From contig WQWG01000001.1 in NCBI GenBank assembly GCA_009785435.1, positions 1 to 27,014 on the forward strand: a DNA stretch of 27,014 nt. The letters are read 5' to 3'. Below are positions 5,971 through 13,084 of this stretch, in pieces (positions within the stretch are counted from its first letter, which is position 1; each line of letters opens with the position of its first letter). Source of the stretch: Clostridiales bacterium. Its GTDB lineage: Bacteria > Bacillota > Clostridia > Peptostreptococcales > Anaerovoracaceae. The notes beneath the pieces are model-generated. The model was not told the DNA's origin. It searched no databases and saw nothing but the letters and a program-made list of their open reading frames with translations. Both the position numbers and the translations under genes were made by a program.

Positions 5971-8274
5971 CTATAGATTGAACGTCTCCGCTAATTTTTC
6001 CATATTTGCCTTCGTCGTCTGCCATAGAACTGCTTGTGCCTCTTCTAACTCTTTTTTCATGGCATTCGCTCGAGCAGCTTCGGCAAATTCCATCAACTTC
6101 TCTTTGAGCAAAGGCGAAAGGACTTCTTCGCCCCATTCGGGATGTTCAATCTCGTCCAAAAAATATCGTAGCTTGTCATGGCTAATCAATGAAAATGTTG
6201 GTATTTCTAAACCAAACGGAATCATCTGTGCATGACCGCGCCCACCGATAACAGCGCCGAAGCGATTGTACAGCTCGATGACTTTGTCAGGATGTACACC
6301 ATGCAGGTTCACTTGTTCCAATGCCACCCCATACTTTTCAAGCCAAACCGCTGCTTCACGATCCATGTCAAAGTGATTGAGCAATACGACTTTCCACCCC
6401 ATTGCTTCCATTTCCTTGACAGCTTCTGCAATCGCTTTGAATATTGAATCTTCCTTACTTTCATATCTTGAAAGTTGCCTATCAAACGGAATGTTAAGTC
6501 CCAAAATGTTTTTGTCCATACGATCAGAAACTTCATAGGGGTAACACTTGGAAAGCACTGTTGTTGGGCATGGTTGAAAAATAAGCTTATGATGCAAAGC
6601 TGGGTCAATATAACCTTTCAGGCTTTCTAAACTCCCATTGCTCCGAAGCGAAAAAAAGGCAGCTTTATCCACAAGTGTGTTCACATTTTGACGAAATACA
6701 TCGTCAAAATCATCTTGCCCGCGAAAGCGATTGTTTCCAACCGCAAAGACAACAATGGGCACATTAATCTTGCGTAGCAAATCTTCCGGACATGCCCACT
6801 GCCAACCACTCACTTGGTTGGGATTTGTATCTTTCAAAAACAATCCGCCTCCACCGATGATCACACCATCATGTGCATTGATCACATCAATCATCTCTTG
6901 CGTTACGTTTGCCCTGAGATTCATCAGCGTAAAATCGATTGGGCAAAGATGGTCTTGAAGCAAGCTACGGATGACTGGAAACAGCAACGTATCCCCTGCG
7001 TTGGAGTTCTCATGCAAGCCAATATGAACAAGTCGAAGTCTTGCGTTCCCCTCTACTGGCTTCAAAAAAAGCGTTTCTGCACTTCCGAAAGCAGGCGGAT
7101 ACTTCGTTTGCACATTGCAAAAATCGCAATTGATTTCAATCTGGCTTGGATGTTCATCGGAAAGGCCGCGCAATAGTGAAAAGTTGCGTTTCCCGCATTC
7201 TTTACAGGATGCTTCATGCTCCACCCGATTCAGTAGCGCTTGTTCAAGATGTCCATCCACAAAACGTCTGATACTTTCATCCGAAAAGTCTCTTTCGTCT
7301 GCTGGATTTGCACTTTCGTCATCTTCCATGGGCACATCTTGCTCATCGGTATATATGTCTTTGAATATCCCTTTTAAGTTTACGGGATTGATGGATACAA
7401 TCTCCGTCTCCGGATACCACTTTTGAGCAAACGCTTTCACGCGGCGATATCCAATCATTCTATTGTATAAGTATATGCGCGCTTCCTCAATCGAATCTTT
7501 TTGCGCTTCATTTGTAAAGTAGCCATTGTGATTGGTATCGCAACCAACCAAATAAATTCTCTTGGGGTTCGTAAACAAAGCAAAATGCAAAGCCGGAAAT
7601 ACAACCGTAAAAAAATCCATCAAAGGGTGAAAACGGATGTCCGAATATAAATACTTCGAAGATGAAGTACCTCTTGAAACATCCAGAGAAACATCCACAA
7701 AATATCTGGTCGCGTTTGCCCGCACACCAAAACTTTCAGAAGGTTCCATTGCACCTAACGAAGATGCATCAGCCAATAGTCCAAAAAACTTCTTGCACTG
7801 CAATTCTAAAATATCTTTTTCATACGGAACACTTCGAGGCACCTGTTGCCCAAAATCCTGCGTGAAGTAATAATCCAACTTAATTTTCTTGTTTGTGCAT
7901 ACTTTATTTACCCCGATGTGAATGACATTCTCCATTGGCGTATATTGATTCAATGTAGGGCCTGTCGCAACAATTACAATTTCCTTCCCAGTGTGCACAT
8001 TTTTATACTCCGAAAAAGCCGCCGTGTTTACAGCTACAATTTCGTGCTGCAATTGCATCTGCAACTCAAGTCGCTCGAGCTTATACGCAAGATGTTCGTA
8101 TTTTTGTCTCGTCAGTTCGTTGTTCTGTTCGGCAAGCTCATTATTCTGCTTTGCAAGTTCGTTATTTTGCTTTGCAAGTTCGTTGTTTTGCTTCGTAAGC
8201 CCGATCGCTTCTCCAATCATACGCTTATACTGTAAAAGTCTATTCACCACGTTCTTCTCTCCTGCATAACTCAT
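5971..8274 (-). CDS. Multidomain fusion: heptad coil, GT42/DUF115-like domain, zinc ribbon, polysaccharide pyruvyltransferase
   Basis: A protein of 767 residues and the first gene of the leftward operon. Residues 24-75 form a coiled coil built from near-identical KQNNELA heptads. Residues 95-305 form a Rossmann-like domain with VATGPTLN (102-109) and YLVGCDTNHNGYF (241-253), resembling DUF115/MptE-like proteins and GT42 sialyltransferases such as CstII. An acidic linker (308-335) follows, then a zinc ribbon (Cys357, Cys360, Cys383, Cys386). Residues 413-735 are a polysaccharide pyruvyltransferase domain with AGDTL (426-430), IIGGGGLFL (472-480) and GGRGHAQMIPFG (677-688). That family adds pyruvate ketals from phosphoenolpyruvate to sugars. 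I cannot place the GT42 catalytic His, so sialyltransferase activity is only a hypothesis. The ATG at 8274 has no ribosome site; a GTG at 8250 with AGGAG eight bases upstream may be the true start. Confidence 0.85.
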   Translation of the reverse strand: MSYAGEKNVVNRLLQYKRMIGEAIGLTKQNNELAKQNNELAKQNNELAEQNNELTRQKYEHLAYKLERLELQMQLQHEIVAVNTAAFSEYKNVHTGKEIVIVATGPTLNQYTPMENVIHIGVNKVCTNKKIKLDYYFTQDFGQQVPRSVPYEKDILELQCKKFFGLLADASSLGAMEPSESFGVRANATRYFVDVSLDVSRGTSSSKYLYSDIRFHPLMDFFTVVFPALHFALFTNPKRIYLVGCDTNHNGYFTNEAQKDSIEEARIYLYNRMIGYRRVKAFAQKWYPETEIVSINPVNLKGIFKDIYTDEQDVPMEDDESANPADERDFSDESIRRFVDGHLEQALLNRVEHEASCKECGKRNFSLLRGLSDEHPSQIEINCDFCNVQTKYPPAFGSAETLFLKPVEGNARLRLVHIGLHENSNAGDTLLFPVIRSLLQDHLCPIDFTLMNLRANVTQEMIDVINAHDGVIIGGGGLFLKDTNPNQVSGWQWACPEDLLRKINVPIVVFAVGNNRFRGQDDFDDVFRQNVNTLVDKAAFFSLRSNGSLESLKGYIDPALHHKLIFQPCPTTVLSKCYPYEVSDRMDKNILGLNIPFDRQLSRYESKEDSIFKAIAEAVKEMEAMGWKVVLLNHFDMDREAAVWLEKYGVALEQVNLHGVHPDKVIELYNRFGAVIGGRGHAQMIPFGLEIPTFSLISHDKLRYFLDEIEHPEWGEEVLSPLLKEKLMEFAEAARANAMKKELEEAQAVLWQTTKANMEKLAETFNL
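8111..8194 (-). repeat. Four tandem 21-bp repeats encoding heptads
   Basis: Four adjacent 21-base units, read on the plus strand as variants of gcaagttcgttattttgcttt, begin at 8111, 8132, 8153 and 8174. The second and third units differ at three positions and the third and fourth at two; the first is more diverged. Each unit encodes one seven-residue period (K-Q-N-N-E-L-A), so copy-number change keeps frame and adds or removes two helical turns of a coiled coil. Confidence 0.85.
8259..8263 (-). promoter_or_regulatory. Ribosome binding site inside the annotated N-terminus
   Basis: AGGAG on the minus strand lies eight bases before a GTG at 8250 (followed directly by another GTG), within the longer reading frame that starts at ATG 8274. 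The upstream ATG has no purine-rich site. Translation therefore probably begins at 8250, removing eight residues from the longer form. Confidence 0.55.
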
Positions 8275-8296
8275 TTTCGTCGTATGCCATCACGTT

Positions 8297-8302
8297 ATTA
8301 TA
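8297..8302 (-). promoter_or_regulatory. Possible -10 element for the leftward nonulosonate operon
   Basis: A consensus TATAAT on the minus strand lies 23 bases upstream of the ATG at 8274. No good -35 hexamer sits 16-18 bases further upstream, so this is a tentative promoter. A start near 8290 would give the GTG at 8250 a normal leader and leave ATG 8274 almost leaderless. Confidence 0.35.
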
Positions 8303-8593
8303 ATCCTTTTTTATTTGTGCGTTCTTTTTCGTTTCCGTGTCTTAAGTACATCAATGCACCTCTGCTATAGTTAAACTTTAACACATTATTGCCCAAGATG
8401 AAACCAAAATATTGCATTTGTAAATAGAATGCTTTAAAACTTCATAATCGCTCCCCCAAATCCATGCACGGAAATCAATTTTTAAAACCAACGCTTTCAA
8501 GGACAGGAATCAAATCATTGCAGTCAAGCAGACAGTCGAACATAATTTTTGACAAAGGCTGCTTTGATTTCCGTAAACCACGGAGACACTCTG

Positions 8594-8622
8594 TTTACAT
8601 GGCATCAAAAGCATGATATGAT
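8594..8622 (+). promoter_or_regulatory. Sigma-A type promoter of gmd-manC
   Basis: TTTACA at 8594-8599 and TATGAT at 8617-8622 are separated by exactly 17 bases, each hexamer one mismatch from consensus. A transcript starting near 8629 would have a leader of about 26 bases carrying AGGAG (8642-8646), eight bases before the GTG start of gmd. Confidence 0.75.
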
Positions 8623-8654
8623 AAGGATTATTATAAAAAACAGGAGATGCGATT

Positions 8655-9665
8655 GTGAAAAAAGCGTTAATTACCGGTATAACCGGACAAGATGGTTCTT
8701 ACCTTGCTGAGCTATTGCTTACAAAAGGTTACGAAGTGTATGGCCTCATGCGTAGAAAAAGCGGACTTGATTATGGCAACGTCTCTCACATCAAAGAGCA
8801 TATTCATTTTATAGACGGTGATATGACGGATCATGTCTCACTCATTGCTGCAATGAAGCAATCGATGCCTGATGACGTATACAATTTGGCCGCCCAATCT
8901 TTTGTTGCCACTTCATGGACTCAGCCATTGTTAACTGCGCAAGTAGGGGCTCTGGGCGTCGCTAATCTGTTAGAAGCGATACGCCAAGTGAAATCCGACG
9001 CAAAGTTCTACCAAGCCTCAACAAGTGAGATGTTCGGATTGGTGCAAGAAACACCGCAAAGCGAAAGTACGCCGTTTTATCCGCGCAGCCCGTATGGTGT
9101 TGCCAAATTATATGGACACTGGATTACCAAAAATTATCGTGAAAGTTACGAGATGTTTGCTTGTTCAGGTATTTTGTTCAACCACGAGTCGGAACGTCGC
9201 GGACTTGAATTCGTCACGCGTAAAATCACAGCCGCTGTTGCGGCCATCGTCCACGGCAAACAAGATGTGCTTGAGCTTGGTAATTTGAGCGCAAAAAGGG
9301 ACTGGGGCCATGCCGAAGATTATGTTCACGCCATGTATCTCATGTTGCAGCAGAAAACGCCCGACGATTATGTGATCTCAACTGGAGAAACACACACTGT
9401 TCGTGAGTTTGCCAGCAAAGCTTTTGAGTTTGCGGGAATGCCGCTTCAGTTTCAAGGCGAGGGCGTTGATGAAGTTGGCATTGAGGAAAGCACCGGCAAA
9501 GTGCGACTGCGCGTCAATCCGCAATTTTTCCGCCCGGCTGAAGTTGAACTTTTACTTGGAAGCCCACGAAAAGCCGAACGTGAATTGGGTTGGGTGCGGC
9601 ATGTATCCTTTGATGATTTAATACACCGAATGGTTAAAAACGATTTGGCAATCGCCTCGAAATAA
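8655..9665 (+). CDS. gmd: GDP-mannose 4,6-dehydratase
   Basis: A protein of 336 residues of the extended short-chain dehydrogenase family, close to the usual Gmd length. It converts GDP-D-mannose to GDP-4-keto-6-deoxy-D-mannose. The NADP-binding loop GITGQDG is at 8-14, the catalytic Thr-Ser-Glu within STSEMFG at 122-128, and the Tyr147/Lys151 pair in YGVAK. RSPYG and FNHESERRG (175-183) are also typical of Gmd. The start is GTG at 8655, supported by AGGAG at 8642-8646. It is the first gene of a two-gene rightward operon with manC, which supplies its substrate. No GDP-fucose synthase or GDP-rhamnose reductase is in the window, so the fate of the keto sugar is not visible here. Confidence 0.95.
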   Translation: MKKALITGITGQDGSYLAELLLTKGYEVYGLMRRKSGLDYGNVSHIKEHIHFIDGDMTDHVSLIAAMKQSMPDDVYNLAAQSFVATSWTQPLLTAQVGALGVANLLEAIRQVKSDAKFYQASTSEMFGLVQETPQSESTPFYPRSPYGVAKLYGHWITKNYRESYEMFACSGILFNHESERRGLEFVTRKITAAVAAIVHGKQDVLELGNLSAKRDWGHAEDYVHAMYLMLQQKTPDDYVISTGETHTVREFASKAFEFAGMPLQFQGEGVDEVGIEESTGKVRLRVNPQFFRPAEVELLLGSPRKAERELGWVRHVSFDDLIHRMVKNDLAIASK

Positions 9666-9689
9666 TTGATCGCACGGGAGATTCATGAT

Positions 9690-11063
9690 ATGAAGTTAAT
9701 CGTTATGGCGGGCGGCTCTGGCACAAGGTTGTGGCCGCTCAGCCGAACACATTATCCAAAACAGTTTTTAAAGCTATCCGGCATGGAGAAGTCTATTTTC
9801 CAGTTGACCATTGAACGCTGTCTTCTGCTTGGACGCATTGAAGATATTTACTTGGTCACCAGCAAAGATTATATCCACTTGGTTCAGGGTCAAATCAAAG
9901 AGCTAGGCAAAACACTTCTCTCCGGCAATATCTTGCTTGAACCGGAACCCAAGAATACATTGCCTGCCATTTTGTATGCCGTACAAGCAATTCGAAAATC
10001 AGGCGATGACATTTGTGCTGTTTTTGCTTCGGATCATATCATTGACCAGCCTCAGATTTTGGCCGATACCATTCTACAGGCGGCACCCCTTGCGTCCAAG
10101 GGGTTTGTTACGTTTGGAATCACGCCAGCCGGACCTGAAACTGGCTACGGATATATCAAGCCCGGCAAGGCGGTTTCAGGCGGTTTCGAAGTTTCGGCAT
10201 TCAAAGAAAAACCCGACCTAGATACGGCGTGCGCATACATTCAAGACGGTTACGTCTGGAACAGCGGTATCTTCATGTTTGAATCGGAACAGTTTGAAAA
10301 AGCAGTTGCGCAGTATAATCCGGCAGTCTATGCCGCATTTCAATTGCCAAGCGTCCAGGAACGTTTTCATCATACCCCATCGATCTCCGTTGATTATGGA
10401 TTGATTGAAAAGATGGATCTGGTTTATTGCGCGCCTTTGAAAATGGATTGGAACGACCTTGGCAATTTCACCACGTTTTATGATAAATATGAAACCAAAC
10501 AAGATCACCAAGGCAATGTTTACTTTAACGATGAAATCATGATTGACTGCAACAATAACATGGTTTATTCTGAGGGCAACAAAGCCATTGCTATGATTGG
10601 TGTATCAAACGTTATCGTCGTTGACCAAAAAGACGCGTTGTTGATATGTCACCGCGATCAAACCCAAAGAGTCAAGGAAGTCGTGAGTCTATTGCATGAA
10701 CGACAAGATGCCCGTGCAGACTTCCATCTGACGGAATATCGTCCATGGGGCTCTTTTACAGTTTTAGAAAACAGCGATTTTTACAAGGTCAAGCGCCTGT
10801 CCGTTTTGCCTGATAAGCGCCTGAGTTATCAAATGCACTACCATAGAAGCGAACACTGGGTGATCGTTTCCGGCACAGCCGTCGTTACAATTGAAGATAC
10901 CGAAAAACGGCTGAACAGCGGCGAGAGCATTTATATTCCAGCCGGACAGAAACACAGGTTATTTAATCCCGGAAAATTGCCTTTAGAAGTTATTGAAGTT
11001 CAAAATGGGGAGTATCTGGGTGAAGATGATATTGTACGATTTGAAGATGATTATCGTAGATAA
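9690..11063 (+). CDS. manC: Mannose-1-phosphate guanylyltransferase / mannose-6-phosphate isomerase
   Basis: A full-length two-domain protein of 457 residues. The N-terminal nucleotidyltransferase carries MAGGSGTRLWPLSR (6-19) and FKEKPD, and makes GDP-mannose from mannose 1-phosphate and GTP. The last 115 or so residues form a type II phosphomannose isomerase cupin, with YRPWGSF, QMHYHRSEHW and IPAGQKHR; this half can interconvert fructose and mannose 6-phosphates. The ATG at 9690 has GGGAG nine bases upstream; a longer frame back to a TTG right after the gmd stop lacks support. The gene lies 24 bases after gmd and is presumably co-transcribed. No phosphomannomutase, needed between the two activities, is present in the window. 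Confidence 0.95.
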   Translation: MKLIVMAGGSGTRLWPLSRTHYPKQFLKLSGMEKSIFQLTIERCLLLGRIEDIYLVTSKDYIHLVQGQIKELGKTLLSGNILLEPEPKNTLPAILYAVQAIRKSGDDICAVFASDHIIDQPQILADTILQAAPLASKGFVTFGITPAGPETGYGYIKPGKAVSGGFEVSAFKEKPDLDTACAYIQDGYVWNSGIFMFESEQFEKAVAQYNPAVYAAFQLPSVQERFHHTPSISVDYGLIEKMDLVYCAPLKMDWNDLGNFTTFYDKYETKQDHQGNVYFNDEIMIDCNNNMVYSEGNKAIAMIGVSNVIVVDQKDALLICHRDQTQRVKEVVSLLHERQDARADFHLTEYRPWGSFTVLENSDFYKVKRLSVLPDKRLSYQMHYHRSEHWVIVSGTAVVTIEDTEKRLNSGESIYIPAGQKHRLFNPGKLPLEVIEVQNGEYLGEDDIVRFEDDYRR

Positions 11064-11072
11064 TCATCTTCA
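11042..11072 (+). terminator. Hairpin terminator overlapping the manC stop codon
   Basis: A perfect 14-bp stem (TGAAGATGATTATC and GATAATCATCTTCA) with a GTA loop spans the last manC codons, its TAA, and the base before the stop codon of the convergent minus-strand gene. The sequence after it on the plus strand is T-rich (ATTATTTCAATTTTTG) but not a clean U-tract. The stem is symmetric, so it could block transcription from both directions between the two convergent operons. Confidence 0.7.
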
Positions 11073-13028
11073 TTATTTCAATTTTTGATATACCGCCTTT
11101 AAAATTTTATATAATCTGGGAAGCCTGATGCGAAGGCTGTTCTTTATCAACTCACGAAATCCATGCGCGACCATTCTTTCTATTATCTGTTGTTCTGGCT
11201 GCATGGATTCCAGAAAATTAAATAATCTCCAACGCTCATTTAACTTAACGATATCGACATCCTTATTCAGCAACTCATAAAAAAAATGGTCCAACTCTGC
11301 CGCGCAATCTTCCCAACTCCATAATGTTTGGACTTGATCAATGCTGTTTTTCAAAGCATTTTCAATGATCATCGGAAGCTCGTCGAATTCCCGGTAAAAG
11401 GAACAGCATTCTTCCCTTTCGTTAAGAGCTTCCGTTATTTCACGATTCATACCATTATCGTGCAATACTACAGGTTTTTTTTCCTGGATCGCTGAGACAA
11501 TAGGCAGTCCAAACCCCTCATAGCAACTTGGAAATACGAGCATATCGCACTTTTTAAAGAAATACGCCATGTTCTCATTGCTCAACCATCCGCTGTCATA
11601 TCCGAATATATTAGGATGTATGAACTCTCCGTTACCCAGTCCCACAACAATGAAATTATATTCGCTTTTAGATAATGATTCTACTGTTTCGCTAAGTAGT
11701 TTATGTTTATAGCTGTTTCCCATAACCAATATGAACCTGTCAAATGGCATGTCAGCAGGTTTCGCGATATCCGGAAGTGACCGCACCCCTGGCCAAATCG
11801 CCTTCATTGGGATGCCTGAAAGATCTTTGTCATCTAAAAAATACTTCATCGCATCTTGCCTTGTATATTCACTAATACACAATATACCGTCGCAGAGCTT
11901 AAAGGATAATCGCAAATTCATTTCAAAATCTGTATGCACAGCATTCAGATAATTGCAACGTAGCGCAATAACATCCAACATGCAATAGACAACGCGTAAA
12001 GCATGTTTATTTAAAAACAGTTGACCATTTAAACGATAAAGATTATATGGCACAATCGCAAGATCAAAAATTTGGCTAGAAGTTTTTCCAATTACTTTAA
12101 CACCCTGCTCTGAAATGCGATGAAACGCGTCCGCTTCTTCGCTTACCAAAACTGTTATATCATATTTGTCTCCATAAAGTTTCAAAAATGTCCAAAGTAT
12201 TGAAAGACTATATTCTGATGTTCCATTATAAAATGGCGGAAGAACATCCAAATCAAACAAAATTTTGGGAGTGGTGTTTATTCCACACAAACTTTCTGAA
12301 AAATAATCAACTGCGGGGATTCCGCTGAATAAATAGCGTTCGTGCAAATATGGTATATATGAAAATTGACCCGTTATATTATCCTGCTCCAATTGGTCGT
12401 AGGGAATATTCCATCCGCATATGCGCAGAAAGGCACGATTGCATGAAATTGCAGAATATCCGCAATCACATGCATAAAGACAGAAATTTTGAAGCACATA
12501 ATATAATGACGAAGATGTTGATTGTGAAGCAATTCTTGGCCATAATAAATCAAAGACGTCTCGCTTTATCATTACACATGAGGTATCATTGTATGGCACG
12601 AGATGATAAAATGGCATTAATTCAGAAAACTTTTTATAATATTCATTCGAAACACTTTCTCCATTGCGAGAAACTGAAAGAAAAGATGAACCATCATGCC
12701 GAGGCAACGCCACACCATGTCGTTCGGCAGCATGGAGAGCTTGAGATAAATTCATTATGGAATTATCATCAATCAACATACCGTCTTCAACAAATAATAT
12801 TTCAGACTTAGCTGTTCTTTGTTGGCACAAACGAAGAATCTGTTGAGCAAGATGCTTTTCAGCAGATTCGTATGTGATTTTTGACTCAGAAACAAGATAT
12901 TGCGCAATCTCTTCACGTGGGTTCACATGCGAAATAAAGAAAAGATGTTCAATCGACTCGTGCTGCAGCCAGTTTTTGAGTGTAATTGAATCAATCGCTG
13001 TATTTGCAATATAAAATAGGGTGACCAT
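11073..13028 (-). CDS. Large glycosyltransferase: GT-A-like N-terminus and GT4 C-terminus
   Basis: A protein of 651 residues. The first 230 or so residues resemble a GT-A fold: strand-rich, with an acidic LFVEDG motif at 78-83 like a DXD site. Residues from about 255 to 580 are a GT-B family 4 glycosyltransferase, with GDKYDITVLV (286-295), ILVMGNSYKHK (433-443), VVGLGNGEF (461-469) and FPSCYEGFGLPI (499-510). The second acidic residue of the family E-x7-E motif is Ser512 rather than Glu. The ATG at 13028 has GAGG five bases upstream; the longer frame from 13079 is not supported. It is the last gene of the rhamnose-polysaccharide operon and converges on manC. It probably adds one or two sugars of the repeat; the sugar is unknown. 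Confidence 0.8.
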   Translation of the reverse strand: MVTLFYIANTAIDSITLKNWLQHESIEHLFFISHVNPREEIAQYLVSESKITYESAEKHLAQQILRLCQQRTAKSEILFVEDGMLIDDNSIMNLSQALHAAERHGVALPRHDGSSFLSVSRNGESVSNEYYKKFSELMPFYHLVPYNDTSCVMIKRDVFDLLWPRIASQSTSSSLYYVLQNFCLYACDCGYSAISCNRAFLRICGWNIPYDQLEQDNITGQFSYIPYLHERYLFSGIPAVDYFSESLCGINTTPKILFDLDVLPPFYNGTSEYSLSILWTFLKLYGDKYDITVLVSEEADAFHRISEQGVKVIGKTSSQIFDLAIVPYNLYRLNGQLFLNKHALRVVYCMLDVIALRCNYLNAVHTDFEMNLRLSFKLCDGILCISEYTRQDAMKYFLDDKDLSGIPMKAIWPGVRSLPDIAKPADMPFDRFILVMGNSYKHKLLSETVESLSKSEYNFIVVGLGNGEFIHPNIFGYDSGWLSNENMAYFFKKCDMLVFPSCYEGFGLPIVSAIQEKKPVVLHDNGMNREITEALNEREECCSFYREFDELPMIIENALKNSIDQVQTLWSWEDCAAELDHFFYELLNKDVDIVKLNERWRLFNFLESMQPEQQIIERMVAHGFRELIKNSLRIRLPRLYKILKAVYQKLK

Positions 13029-13084
13029 AAATACCTCACTTCCGTTTTGAATTATCACTAAAAAGCTCTGCCTCTGCAAAGCTG

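Larger units (their letters stand above)
8275..8654. other. Divergent intergenic region with inverted repeats
   Basis: These 380 bases lie between the leftward nonulosonate operon and the rightward gmd-manC operon and carry no convincing gene. They hold promoter elements at both ends and a 13-base palindrome GTTAAACTTTAAC. An 11-base element, ACGGAAATCAA at 8468-8478, recurs exactly inverted at 8564-8574. A TCCGT/ACGGA dyad at 8570-8584 sits just upstream of the rightward -35. This is the obvious place for control of both operons, but no regulator-binding site is recognised. Confidence 0.6.

Noticed and set aside
8111..8194. Tandem repeat as a CRISPR or regulatory iteron array
   Set aside because: The units are contiguous with no spacers, lie within a coding frame and encode heptads.
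7637..8269. Plus-strand open frames antisense to the coiled-coil and GT42-like region
   Set aside because: They mirror the repeat-rich coding strand (low-complexity Phe/Cys/Ser runs) and have no initiation signals; the minus-strand frame has recognisable domains throughout.
8549..8577. Perfect -35 hexamer TTGACA at 8549-8554 upstream of gmd
   Set aside because: Seventeen bases later the sequence is CGTAAA, which is not a credible -10. The TTTACA/TATGAT pair at 8594-8622 is better placed and better matched.
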